A DNA stretch of 64,000 nucleotides from Bedellia somnulentella (GCA_963576735.1 OY755197.1:3050501-3114500), one strand, 5' to 3'. Shown: positions 32,057-42,495, counted from the first letter of the stretch. The notes: generated by a model from the sequence alone, not told the origin. Numbers and translations: made by a program.

Positions 32057-32487
32057 CCTAAACATATGGCTGTATTTATTAGTTGTAGTTGACTAACTGT
32101 AGTTTTTCATGTGTCTGTTTGTATTCTTATATTTTATCAATGAGAGGTTTTCCTTTTTTTATTTTTTTCTTCGTCCTTGTTCTCAGGAAAGATGGCGCCA
32201 GACTTGCTATGTTACTGGTAGGAACGGAACGTCACACCGTTTTTCACACTTGGATGTAATGATATCGTAAAACGCAACGTACATAAAATTAGGCCTGCCG
32301 CTTGTCACTCTGAATTTATTCGTAGTTCACTAAAATGTCACATGCTATTTGGAATATTGGTACCTCTATTACGTCTTTGGCGTGGTACATCGTTAAATGT
32401 ACGTTTGTAAACGTTTTATGTGAAATTAATTGAAATAAAAGAGTTAGTTTTTCAGCTTTTACCTGTAAGCTTCAACCTTTTTTACAA
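32057..32487. other. Gene-free stretch with a decayed SINE-A
   Basis: 32285-32425 (AGGCCTGCCGCTTGTCAC, then ATATTGGTACCTCTATTACG) is a very diverged SINE-A 3' half. The rest is T-rich. Confidence 0.5.
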
Positions 32488-33027
32488 CTAGTGGATCGGT
32501 CCAGCTTCGCACGGGTGCCGTGGTTTTAAAAATATGCGAGGTTTCTTCAATCCACTGCTCGCCCTTTGTGATATTTACCGCAATGATTACAACTTATAGC
32601 ACTCCAGAATAGTTTAGCTTTGAGATTGTGAAAGCGCGTAATCGGAGGATAAAACCTTGCAAACAAACAATCAGAGTTAGAAACTTTGCATACATCATAC
32701 ATATACTCACGGCTATCTTTTCCGCGCAACCTTTACACAAAAATAATCCTTATAGCATGATTCAGTATACAAGTGCGACGACCACGGCGCGATGGCTTAT
32801 TTCATGTATAAGTTTGGTGTTTCTATACCGATTATCAATCCGCTCTATGATTATTTTTTTATTTAATGGGTACTAAGGGTAATAATACAAACTTTTTGAA
32901 ATTAGAGATGAGTGAGAGTATTATAAACGTAAGAGTAAACTAATATGATAAGAATGCTTCGAACTGCTAAGCTATCAGCAGTTACACGTGTTATAGTGAG
33001 TCAATTCAACCATAAAAGATAGACTTA

Positions 33028-33166
33028 CGCCCGATTTCTGAATTGAGTATTCAAGCTTAGAACAACTTAAGTATCGTTTTGTCTCATTCAGTTGTTAAGA
33101 TTTCAATGCGACGGAACGATACTTAAGTTGTTCTTAGCTGGAATGCTCAATTCAGAAATCGGCCGT
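33028..33166 (+). mobile_element. Short MITE, copy 2, inside the Helitron
   Basis: Same family as 27651-27788. Alignment with the paralogous Helitron near 6060 (AGACATAAACTGTTGAGG) shows the empty site and a TA duplication, pointing to a Tc1/mariner-type MITE. Confidence 0.9.
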
Positions 33167-33520
33167 TATGCTGTTGAGGGTTACTTTTTGATTATTTCAT
33201 CTGAAATATTTCCGTCATACATGATTTCTATGTAATTTTAACAATTAAGGCTCTACACGCGACAGAATCTTAGAAAATGGAGTAACTTTTCCGTTTTCCC
33301 AAAATTTCCCTTCACTACCCTGCTGAAAATTATACTATGACCTGCCCAGGAGTACTAAGAATAACTGTACCAAGTTTCGTTAAAATCCGTCGAGTAGTTT
33401 TTAGACTACATAGAAACCGATAGACAGACAGACAGACAAACATTTTACTGATTGCATTTTTGGTATCAGTATCGATCACTATAATCACCCCCTGCTTGTT
33501 ATTTTGAAAATATATTTAAT

Positions 33521-33775
33521 TTTATGTTTTGCTGTGTAGTGTCGGCTTAGAATAGCACTACCCCATTTCTTCCGGTGGATGTACGTAAGAGGCGACTAAC
33601 GGTATTGGGGCTTTAAAGGGATTTTTGGGCGATGCGGTTGGAGACCCATCACCAACAACCTTTACTTTACCATCTTTACCCCATTCAACTTTCCAAAAGT
33701 GGCTGAGGAGTTTCTAATTCCTTAGCTCTGGCTACCCCTTCCAGGGATTTACAGCCGTGAGTATATGTATGTATG
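33521..33775 (+). repeat. SINE-B, full length, inside the Helitron
   Basis: Bounded by TATATTTAAT at 33511-33520 and 33776-33785; the paralogous Helitron at about 6598-6610 lacks it. Confidence 0.94.
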
Positions 33776-33839
33776 TATATTTAATGTACAGAATCGACCT
33801 TTCTACAGATTTATTATAAGTATAGATATACAGTATATA

Positions 33840-33945
33840 CATGCATATGCATATTCTCACGACACGATCCTAGAAAACTTCTCTAGCTTCATTTACGTCC
33901 ATAAATTTTTTTCACACATCCTCTTTTATTCTTCATACTGCGGAC
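33840..33945 (-). repeat. LINE C-terminus fragment (AxDRxxWR-type), partial
   Basis: CTCTAGCTTCATTTACGTCC, TCCTCTTTTATTCTTCATAC and TGCGGACG are antisense to codons found at 36900-36990. The WR..stop part is deleted. Confidence 0.7.
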
Positions 33946-33946
33946 G

Positions 33947-34065
33947 TGCCGTGTAGTGGATTGCCGTGTAGTGTCGGCTTTGCCGTGTAGTGTTGGCTTA
34001 GAATAACACTACCCCATTGCTACCCGTTGGTGATCGTAAGAGGCGACTAAGGGTATAGGGGCTTT
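33947..34065 (+). repeat. SINE-B head with three reiterated starts
   Basis: GCCGTGTAGTG occurs three times (about 33949, 33963 and 33982) before a single copy continues to GGCTTTTTATCAC; the rest is missing. Confidence 0.8.
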
Positions 34066-34468
34066 TTATCACTTAAAAAACATACATGTGTCCAATCTAT
34101 TTAGAATATAATATAAAAAAATATAATATAATTTAAACTAATTTTTATGAGATATAAAACGATAAAGATAAAACGATAATAGTCAGTTAATTCTAATTCA
34201 TTAAAACTACACTCATTATTGTTTATTTACTACAAAATGAACATTACCTTCCTAAATTCAAATTAATTCTTGTATAGCTGTTAATTATAAAATTATGAAA
34301 AGGCACGAGCGGTGTTTATTACGAAATGATCGTTAAATAATAATGCTGCTCTTAATTAGGGATGTAGTTAATTAATGTTATTTACCGAGTACTCATCCTC
34401 CAATGTTACAGTGGCGTGCAATGTTATGGAAGATAAGTCGTAAAAGCTTTAGATGCTTATAATTATAA
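34066..34468. other. Gene-free stretch
   Basis: Strongly AT-rich, nothing recognised. Confidence 0.5.
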
Positions 34469-34471
34469 TAA

Positions 34472-34697
34472 GGGCAGAAACTGCGTTACGCGTGTGCACG
34501 CGCGAGTCGGTTCAGATTACGCTGGCCGGTTCATAGCAGATTAGGCACTGACCAATGTAAATTGACTGCTCTTCTAAACACGCGTGGACGCGGCGTGTGA
34601 GGTCTACTTTTAGTGGTCATTGCCCATTCAACTATGAAGCGACCAGCGTAATCTGAACCGACCCGCGACGCGCACACGCGTAACGCAGTTTCTGCCC
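34472..34697. mobile_element. PIF/Harbinger-like MITE
   Basis: Inverted ends of about 60 bp (GGGCAGAAACTGCGTTACGC outermost) flanked by TAA at 34469-34471 and 34698-34700. A 3-bp TAA target and GG-initial ends fit PIF/Harbinger. GC-rich CpG-containing arms, no transposase. Confidence 0.85.
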
Positions 34698-34729
34698 TAA
34701 GGGTCAATTGAAAAGTTCATAGCCTGATG

Positions 34730-34916
34730 GTAGCAGTACACATTGGCCCAATGCTTGGCCCAATCGTTGGGCCAAGCATTGGGCCAACGTGTAGAGGGCT
34801 ACTTGGCGCTACATTGGTGATGTTGGTGATTGGTGGCCAACGTTGGCCAGCTATCCTTAAGCTAGCAGTACACATTGGCCCAATGATTGACCCAATGTGT
34901 ACTGCTAGCTTAACAT
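34730..34916. repeat. Nested palindromes built on TTGGCCCAA
   Basis: 34742-34782 is a perfect 19-bp stem with a 3-nt loop (GGCCCAATGCTTGGCCCAA arm). 34858-34915 is a second stem of 22 bp starting TTAAGCTAGCAGTACACATT. AGCAGTACACATTGGCCCAA recurs at 34731 and 34865, so the block looks like a foldback element of TAGCAGTACACATTGG ends. Confidence 0.8.
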
Positions 34917-35433
34917 CGTAGATAAATAATGAAGCAAAACGTACGCGTACTTTTGTTTATAAACTGTAATTCCTTGTTCATCCACACACGATATCAAGTG
35001 CAATCGGAGTTGGCCGCCCTTTGAATTTCACCACTGAAGAATGCAGAAGCAAATACTATGAAAATAATTATTTAATATTATCTGGTCAAAGATTAAATTG
35101 ATTTAGATTATGGGAATCCACTGAATCTGGATTTTCTATGGTGTCAGCGTGGTAGGTGCCATAGCTGCTTCCAGTCACCGAGACTCTTATTATCTATATT
35201 TATTTAAAACTAATTTTGATAGTTTGAGAGTATCTATACGAATCAAAAATTCTTCAGCCATTATTTTGGTTTGAAACTTAAAAGTTCACGCCATACTTGC
35301 ATTGATACCATTAATATGACCACCCCATCTCTTTCTGTAGGCCTTGAACGACTGTTAGGAGCTGCGGAGCTTTTTAAATGACTGTTGGGCACTATGGCCA
35401 ATTTCCAAAGATACTTAACTCTATAACTAGAAA
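34917..35433. other. Gene-free stretch
   Basis: No gene or repeat recognised. Confidence 0.4.
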
Positions 35434-35446
35434 TATACTCACAAAA

Positions 35447-35819
35447 CAGCGACATGATAGTCCAGTGGGTAGAACACCCGCCCGAAAAACAGAAGGGCGT
35501 GAGTTCCAATCCTGGGACGGGCCTACACCAATTTGTCTTTTCTAAAGTCATATGTGTGGTTAATTTATCATGGTTGCTAACGGTGAGGGAAAACATCGTG
35601 AGGAAACCCACATGGCTGAGTTATACTTAGTCATGTGACAGTATATTCGTACAAAACGGCGATAGGCCTGCCCCCTATCACGTGAGTACACTGTCTAAGC
35701 AAAACGTGGGTACCTTCTCTGGAAACTAGATGGCGCTTGCCATGTGAGTTCAGGAGTATTGGTACCACTGCCAACCCCTTCGGGGATAAACGGCGTGAAC
35801 GTTTATGTTATGTTTATGT
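35447..35819 (+). repeat. SINE-A, full length with target-site duplication
   Basis: 373 bp bounded by perfect TATACTCACAAAA at 35434-35446 and 35820-35832. Head CATGATAGTCCAGTGGGTAG, box-B-like GAGTTCCAATCC; TTATGTTTATGTT tail. It carries the GGAAACTAGATGGCGCTTGCC sub-type middle in place of the CACGTGATG segment. Confidence 0.95.
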
Positions 35820-35832
35820 TATACTCACAAAA

Positions 35833-36178
35833 ATTGCTAAGGAATACCTGTTTTTTAATTTAACTTTGAAAAGAGATAAGTATTCTATTTTATCTTTGTT
35901 GTAGGAAAGTGTTCTCATATAATTGGCAGACAGTGTAGGCGCTGCATTGATCGCAATATAACAAAGGTTTATGACGAAGTCTGATCATATGATAGTGTCG
36001 TAAAATAGAGTGGTCAGCTGTTAGCTACTGGCTATAGTTCTAATAAAATTAAGGAAAACATTACTTATTTAGCATAAATATCATATTTTTATTTATAACT
36101 ACAGTCACTAGAATTGTAAGGGTTGCGAATTCGACTTTAGAAGTTTTTTAGAAAAGGAGCTTTTATATGGCACTACCT
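35833..36178. other. Gene-free stretch
   Basis: Nothing recognised. Confidence 0.4.
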
Positions 36179-36428
36179 ATGCTGTATAGTGTCGGCTTAG
36201 AATAGCACTACCCCATTTCTTCCGGTGGGTGTACGTAAGAGGCGACTAACGGTATTGGGGCTTTTAAGGGATATTTGGGCGATGCGGTTGGAGACCCATC
36301 ACCAACAACCTTTATTTTTACCATCTTTTCTCCACTCACATTTCCAAAAGTGGCTGAGGTATTCCTAATTCCTTAGCTCCGGCTACTTCTAGGGATTTAC
36401 AGCCGTGAGTATATGTATGTATCTATGT
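36179..36428 (+). repeat. SINE-B, near full length
   Basis: GCTGTATAGTGTCGGC head to TATGTATGTATC tail. Confidence 0.92.
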
Positions 36429-36482
36429 ATGTAGCTTTGCAACTACGACTTTGTTCGTATAAACTATTATTTGCATTTACTT

Positions 36483-36715
36483 ATGTATACTCACAATCCC
36501 AAGAAAGGATACTTAGAGCTTTAGAGCTAGAAACTCCTCAGCTACATTTGGAAGTCGTTAGGGGATAAAATGGTAGATATAAAGTATCGTTGGTGATGGG
36601 TCTCCAGCCGCATCGCTCAAGCAAGCCCCAAAGCCCCATACCCTTAGTCGCCTCTTACTACACCCGTAGGTAGAAAGGGGTAGTAGCGGTAATTCTCAGC
36701 CGGCACTATAATGGT
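36483..36715 (-). repeat. SINE-B, second sub-type
   Basis: TATACTCACAATCCCAAG tail region to CAGCCGGCACTA head; middle GGTAGATATAAAGTATCGTT marks the sub-type. Confidence 0.9.
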
Positions 36716-36884
36716 AATATTTGCATTTAAGTTTGCAAAATATGGAAAATATGTCCCACAATCTCGACTATAAATATCAAAGACAAATTTCAGCCACGTT
36801 TTGAAGTTGATTTGCGAAAAAAATATTATGAATTGTATTATTATATTCAGCTTATTGTAAATGCAATATATACTGGACACACTT

Positions 36885-37083
36885 GGACCAAATTGAGAGT
36901 GTGCTCAAAAAGGCTGGCGTCCGCAGTATGAAGAATAAAAGAGCATGTATGAAAAGATTGATGGATGTAAACGAAGCTAGAGAGGTTTGTCAGGATCGTG
37001 CGAAGTGGCGATCAATAGTCTCTGCCTACCCCAATGGGAACTAATGGCGTGAGTATATGTATGTATGTATGTATGTATGTATG
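36885..37083 (+). pseudogene. LINE ORF2 C-terminus with short 3' end and TATG tail
   Basis: Open frame reads GVRSMKNKRACMKRLMDVNE, then AREVCQDRAKWRSIVSAYP, NGN and stop at 37042-37044. The A-x-DR-x-x-WR ending is typical of RTE-like ORF2 proteins. Only about 15 nt separate the stop from GTGAGTATATGTATGTATG repeats, the same tail as SINE-B. Confidence 0.8.
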
Positions 37084-37379
37084 AAATAATTAAAACCTTA
37101 AATAGAAGCCGCCATTTCCAGTTTTCATGGTACAGCATGGTAATAGTAAGTCTACCAATTTTAGTCTACCAATCCGCACTTGACCAGCGTTTGAGCTCTG
37201 ACCAAATCACCATGTCTATAGTAGGCTCGAAGTTGACACATATGGGCTATAAAGATGGTAAAAATATTACATAAAAGTATTTATTCTGAACTTCCAGTCA
37301 TAATCAATAATCTCATAATCTGAAATACCCTATTATAGCTCATATGTGCTCTTTTGCAAATGTTTATACACACCATGAA

Positions 37380-37745
37380 CTGTGATAGCTCAGTGGGTAG
37401 GAAAATCGCCTATCGTGCAGACGATAAAGGTTGAAATCCCGCGTCGTGCTTACACTAATTTGTCTTTTCTAAAGACATATGGTTAATTTATCATAGTTGT
37501 CAATGGTGAGGAGAAACATCGCGAGGAAACTTAAATGCTAAGTTGTACTTTGTCATGTGACAGTGGATTCGTACAAAACAGTGATAAACCTGCCCCCTAT
37601 CTCGTGAGTATACTGACCAAGCAAAACGTGGGCACTCTGAACACCAAGAGAAAAATTCACGTAATGTTCAGAAGTATTAGTACCTCTTCCAACCCCTTCG
37701 GAGATATACAGCGTGAACTTTTCAGTTTGAGAGTTGAGTTGAGGA
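37380..37745 (+). repeat. SINE-A, near full length
   Basis: Head CTGTGATAGCTCAGTGGGTA, core GTCAATGGTGAGGAGAAAC, end AGCGTGAACTTTTCAG. Confidence 0.92.
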
Positions 37746-38284
37746 ACAGATTTCAACAAAAACTGAAATGCAATATAAACAAGACGCGGATCTAAAAACG
37801 TTAATTAACCACCAGTTAATTACAAAACCAGAATAATCTGCAAACCAATTGCCAAAATAAAAGCGAGCAAGCAACGCCCCGCTGAGTTTTCATTCGAATA
37901 ATTTTCGAATCGTGCTCGATGTAAAGTGCGACCTCTCGAATACAGAGTTAGCATTCGTTTTCGGTAGACCAATCATGAGGTTGGCCCTATCTCATGAATA
38001 CGGATCAGCTCACACCTTAGCCTCGACCTTTCTGTCTTGCGCTTCGGTGATTAAATGAGACAACTTTCTTTTCGGTGATATTTGGTTGGATTCGCTCTGG
38101 CAGAATATCTTGATTCAGCATCAGTGTTTGTATAGTTATTTTAATATATAGAATAGAAGAATAGAATAACTCTTTATTGCACATCAAACACAAATTTTCA
38201 AAAGTAATAATATGATCAAACAGTTTACAGTAAGGTACAATTGGCGGTCTTATCACTAAAAACGATCTCTTCCAGACAACCTAC
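37746..38284. other. Unassigned stretch of moderate GC
   Basis: 37860-38080 has a balanced composition (CGAATCGTGCTCGATG) but no open frame with splice sites. Possibly host non-coding sequence. Confidence 0.35.
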
Positions 38285-38434
38285 TATATACTCATATATA
38301 TACGGTCACATTATACACATATCAAGTTAGCAGTAAGTTAAACATGTATAATGGAATACATACTCAGCGTAATATTTAATATGGTATAATTCACATATAC
38401 TTAACATCCAAGACTAAGAAACATTCATTTATGC
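38285..38434 (-). repeat. SINE-E, 3' half
   Basis: ATATCAAGTTAGCAGTAAG and ACATCCAAGACTAAGAAACA match the antisense end and middle of SINE-E. Confidence 0.75.
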
Positions 38435-38450
38435 ATTAATTATTCATTTA

Positions 38451-38573
38451 CTAATAAATAAAGGAAAGAAAAATTTCGACACAGGCGGGAAAAGAAATTT
38501 TTCTTTCCTTTATTTATTCTTTATTTATTAGTAATAATCCCCACATGAGGTTTTCATGAACAAAAAGATTTAA
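38451..38573 (+). repeat. SINE-C with inverted 5' segment
   Basis: 123 bp bounded by perfect ATTAATTATTCATTTA at 38435-38450 and 38574-38589. Left arm CTAATAAATAAAGGAAAGAA is antisense to right-arm TTCTTTCCTTTATTTATT; the normal tail ATAATCCCCACATGAGG follows. Loop ACACAGGCGGGAA. Confidence 0.93.
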
Positions 38574-38589
38574 ATTAATTATTCATTTA

Positions 38590-39435
38590 TATTTATTTTC
38601 AATGTGCAGTAGGTTTAGCTATACAAATAATAAGATAAGAGATGGTACAAGTAATTATGGTAAGATGTTGTACGCTACATGGTTAAAACCTGAAAAAAAC
38701 AATATTGTCGCTTTTTACTGTTTTTTACATAGTATTAAACGGAATTTATTATATTGAACCTTGATCAACCCTTGCTACTTCTTAGCTCTCAATTATTATA
38801 TACGGATGAGTTAATGTATATGTACTGATATCTCCACAATTAATTGCTAAAACTCAACCAACTTGTTTCAATTACATTTCGCAGTACAAAGAAAATGATG
38901 ATTGAACAAAACAAGCAAATGACATTAAAATTCAAAGCAATAAAATGCAAGATGCCGGGCTTCTCGTTAAAACCACTTCGTCTATTCAACCTCCAAAAAT
39001 AAACCTTCCGAATCTCTAATCAAATGAAAAAGGTTTACTTTGAAAGATAGCTACTACGATGGTTGACGAAATTTCAGTAATTTAAAAAGAGATTTGCCGA
39101 AACAAATCTTCTGAGATAACACAAAAAAAACTTAATAGCACTTAAGGCACTTAAAACGAGGACTGTTTTCTTTAAAAGAAGCTTTACTTCATTCAGTGGA
39201 ATCTGACGTTAATCAACAAAGAAGGAATATTTTATTTGAATTCACGCGGCTACGAGAAATGAATTTCAATTGTGAAATTCAAACAATTGAACAGCACTTT
39301 TTAGGAAACATTATACAGGCAACTATTTAAAACCTAATTCAATCATGAGGATTAGAATTTAAATAGTGATTATCGTTCGTACTCTCACTTAAGTACAATA
39401 CGTCTTAGCTGAAGTTTTAATTTGTACTGCGGCTG
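38590..39435. other. Gene-free stretch
   Basis: AT-rich, no gene or repeat recognised. Confidence 0.45.
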
Positions 39436-39690
39436 TCAGAAGGCGGCCTAATTCAAGTGGGACTGGGTCGGCCACGTTGCTCGGATGCACCTGGACCGAT
39501 GGGCCTAAAGAGCCACACAATGGGCTCCCGGTGTAAAGGAAAAACGTGGCCGACCAAGAAAAAGATGGAGTGATGAACTAGGTCTCTGGGACAAGAACTG
39601 GTGGGAGACCGCTCAAGACCGCCTGGAGTGGAAGAAGGGGAGAGAGGCCTTTGCCCAGCAGTAGGGTAGGACACAATAGGCTCATAAAAA
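39436..39690 (+). pseudogene. RTE-type LINE ORF2 C-terminus
   Basis: Plus translation: FKWDWVGHVARMHLDRWA, one in-frame stop, RATQWAPGVKEKRGRPRKRW, then LGLWDKNWWETAQDRLEWKK and REAFAQQ-stop (39662-39664). KWDW.GHVARM, GRPRKRW and AQDR..W are diagnostic of RTE/BovB-like ORF2 ends. Confidence 0.88.
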
Positions 39691-39789
39691 TATAAAAAGT
39701 TTTCTATCTATCTCTTATCCAAATTGGTGTAAATAATTAATACACTTGGTAAGTTACGTTGTGTAGTATGTACGTACGATAATCCTGTG

Positions 39790-39970
39790 CAGAGTTAGCT
39801 TAGAATAGTATATATACTTGCTGTAAGTGTTTCTAAGAGGCAGTTTAGGGTACAGGGGCTTTTAAAAGGAATTTTGCGCGATGCGGTTGGAGACTCATTA
39901 CCAAAAACGTTTGTTGTACAATCTTATCTGAAGCTCTGGCTACCCCATTTTAGGATTTATAGGCAATACG
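39790..39970 (+). repeat. SINE-B, diverged
   Basis: GCGCGATGCGGTTGGAGACT and CTCTGGCTACCCCATTTTAG; TATG tail missing. Confidence 0.75.
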
Positions 39971-40062
39971 TGCCCTCCAGTAAGAGAAAACTTCTCATTT
40001 TATTCTGAAATTAAGGTAATCAGAAAAGCCTTCAATTTCGGGACAAAACTAGAAAATATATA

Positions 40063-40374
40063 AATAAAGAATAAATAAAGGAAAGAAAAATCTCGACACA
40101 GGCGGGAATCGAACCCGCGACCTCGGGTATATACGCCCGCGACCTCCGTAAAATTCGGAGGTAGGAAACGCAAACACTACTTAAACGTGTAAAAGAAATA
40201 AAGGATAGAAGAATTGCGCGCTGGCAGCCATTGACACGGTGGCTCAAATGGCAGAGCGTCGGGGCGTTTACCCGAGGTCGCGGGTTCGATTCCCGCCTTT
40301 GTCGAGATTTTTCTTTCCTTTATTTATTAGTAATAATCCCCACATGAGGTTTTCGTGAACAGAAAGATTTAAAT
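40063..40374 (+). repeat. SINE-C, longest copy, with inverted 5' segment
   Basis: 312 bp bounded by perfect TAGAAAATATATA at 40050-40062 and 40375-40387. The left 85 bp are antisense to the tRNA 3' half plus tail start; then 90 bp of unique sequence (40150-40230) and a full tRNA-like head (40233-40304), body and tail ATAATCCCCACATGAGG. Confidence 0.93.
40233..40304 (+). repeat. tRNA-like cloverleaf of SINE-C head
   Basis: Folds as acceptor GACACGG/CTTTGTC (imperfect), D stem GCTC/GAGC, anticodon stem TCGGG/CCCGA with 7-nt loop GCGTTTA, T stem GCGGG/CCCGC with loop TTCGATT. Box B GGTTCGATTCC is a perfect Pol III match. Loop position 33 is C rather than T, so it is unlikely to act as a tRNA; it probably serves as the SINE promoter. 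Confidence 0.8.
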
Positions 40375-40387
40375 TAGAAAATATATA

Positions 40388-41113
40388 TTTTGTGAGTACC
40401 CTAGGAGGATTCAAAACTAGTAATTTACTTTACTAACTTGAAGAAATAAATAAATCTAGCAAAGAACTTGTTTGCTTTTGAGTTTGAAACTCTTAAACAT
40501 GTCTTTCTTAAACCAACTATGTGGACAAGAAAGTTGATATATAATTCTATATAATATATCTACAGTAATAATATAAATAACTTAATTTCACTTCTGTCTT
40601 TTATAATTTATCATCCAAAAAAAGGCAATGTAAAAATCAGCTTCGCCAAAAGTAATATAAAACACTTAAAAGAACCCTGTTGAAGAAAACATATCCATCC
40701 CTACTTACCAACCCACAACACGAAAGAAGATGTCTTACTAAATGACAAGTGCTCAAACATTCCCCAGTGGGTGGATAATACTAAGAGGTCAGTCAAAACT
40801 GGTATAATAGACAAGAGGCCTTCAACCGATCCTCGTTTCACGTCAAATAAATTTAATCCTCACAATGGTGAGGCGTTTTATTCCGCCCGAGAAATGTACC
40901 TCGTGAAAATTGAATGAAACTGGATTTTTCTGGTTTGAAACCGTTGGTTGTCATACGGTTTATTGCGTGAATGAAAGACATTGATTGCACAGAGAAATTC
41001 CTTTTGAAAATGTTGGACTCAAGTTTGTCGTGATATGACGTATTAGTGTAAACACAGCGTAAGGAAGGCACGTCATATTTTCTTTAACCAAACATTAAAA
41101 GAAATTGATTTAT
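40388..41113. other. Gene-free stretch
   Basis: AT-rich; the 72-codon minus frame at 40853-41071 shows no known motif. Confidence 0.4.
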
Positions 41114-42495
41114 AAAGGGTCTAGCAGGCTAACCTAAGAAGATTGGCCCCCGCAGGGGATGTGGTTGTAATTTGAGGTGCAGTAGTGGCCCTAAGAACAC
41201 TATATGCGTAATATCAGCCTTTGAACTTCTTTTGTTTTAGACTTATTTACGAAAATGTCAAAAAATCATTGTTATTTTTAAACTGCGATATTAGCTAAAC
41301 CAAGTAAGCGAGAGTAACTAAATAAATTTAGAATTAAAGAGCATGAAATGGGGTTCATAATGCATATTTTTAAAGACATTCATATCCTTGAACTTGGATG
41401 AAAAAAATTGTTTTTTTTTCCGCTTATATTTTTTGCCACTTATCGCGGAGGCACAACTACCAAAAAAAAATACTTAATAAGCCACAGCTGCCAACTACGT
41501 ACCGAATTAAAAAAAAAATTAAAAAATCATGGTGTGTCACGTCAGAAATGGAACGTCCGGTCAGCGTACCAATGTTCCAGCTAGCAAAACGGAGTTTCTC
41601 TTTAGGTGCTAACGTCTTTAGCCGGGTTCGCACAGGACCCGGTAGCCTTAGCATACTTGTCGCAGGGGCAAGGCGATCCCCCTGCGCGTCGTATAGCGGC
41701 GACGCCCTAGCCGCTAACGTGCACCTTTTTTTTTTTTTTCATACTTATGAATGGCTGTGTGCCTATTACGGGGCGACTGCCGTCTGAACCCCGACCCACC
41801 AGGGCGAACCCAGGTGGGATGGCGTCGCCATGGCCCCGTTTGTCGGTCAGCAGGTGTACCACGGGCAGGTGGGGATGGCTTGGGCTCCGAAGATGTTGGT
41901 GGAGCCCCTTTACACCCCATATACATCAAACGCTATCAACGAGTAATGTGTCCATCAACCCTCTTTCCGTTGTGTGACAACTACATACTTATCTTTAGAA
42001 GGCCTCTACTCATTTGTCACTACAAATAGTAAACATACGTTCGTAAACGTTTTTTTTTTGACATGACGCACCATGATTTTTCTATTTTTTTTTAATTCGG
42101 TACGTAGTTGGCAGCTGTGGCTTATTAAGTATTTTTTTTTGGTAGTTGTGCCTCCGCGATAAGTGGCAAAAAATATAAGCGGAAAAAAAAAACTATTTTT
42201 TTTTCATCCAAGTTCAAGGATATGAATGTCTTTAAAAATATGCATTATGAACCCCATTTCATGCTCTTTAATTCTAAATTTATTTAGTTACTCTCGCTTA
42301 CTTAGTTTAGCTAATATCGCAGTTTTAAAATAACAATGATTTTTTGACATTTTCGTAAATAAGTCTAAAACAAAAGAAGTTCAAAGGCTGATATTACGCA
42401 TATAGTGTTCTTAGGGCCTGCCACTACTGCACCTCAAATTACAACCACATCCCCTGCGGGGGCCAATCTTCTTAGGTTAGCCTGCTAGACCCTTT
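41114..42495. mobile_element. Large inverted-repeat element with 435-bp arms around a LINE 5' fragment
   Basis: Left arm about 41114-41548 and right arm about 42056-42495 are reverse complements with few mismatches over their whole length (outer AAAGGGTCTAGCAGGC; inner AATCATGGTG). No frame in the arms shows a transposase. The 507-bp centre has a different, GC-rich composition and encodes a LINE N-terminus on minus. Long inverted ends with captured cargo recall Mutator-like or foldback elements, but no 9-11 bp target duplication was found. Confidence 0.88.
41549..41980 (-). pseudogene. RTE-type LINE 5' end captured between the inverted arms
   Basis: Minus frame from about 41654 reads RLPGPVRTRLKTLAPKEKLR, then FASWNIGTLTGRS, the conserved opening of RTE endonuclease (the first beta strand W-N-[IV]-G-T-L-T-G-R). 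It stops being LINE-like exactly where the left arm starts. Upstream 41720-41930 is GC-rich and P/R/G-rich in translation, as in RTE 5' regions. Confidence 0.78.

Larger units (their letters stand above)
32488..33826 (-). mobile_element. Second copy of the GACA-bearing Helitron
   Basis: Paralogue of 5525-6649: minus 5' TCTATACTTATAATAAATC and 3' CCGTGCGAAGCTGG..CTAG, host A and T outside. It carries a short (GACA)n at about 33422-33438. Two later insertions (33028-33166 and 33521-33775) are absent from the paralogue. Confidence 0.87.

Noticed and set aside
35261..35611. 116-codon minus-strand frame
   Set aside because: Most of it is antisense to the SINE-A head at 35447; repeated in other SINE copies, not a gene.
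39453..39674. 73-codon minus-strand frame
   Set aside because: Antisense shadow of the RTE ORF2 C-terminus on plus.
40233..40304. Genuine tRNA gene
   Set aside because: It is the head of a SINE within a target duplication, has C at loop position 33 and a poor acceptor stem.
41398..41787. 129-codon plus-strand frame
   Set aside because: It spans the left inverted arm and the antisense of the captured LINE 5' end; no domain.
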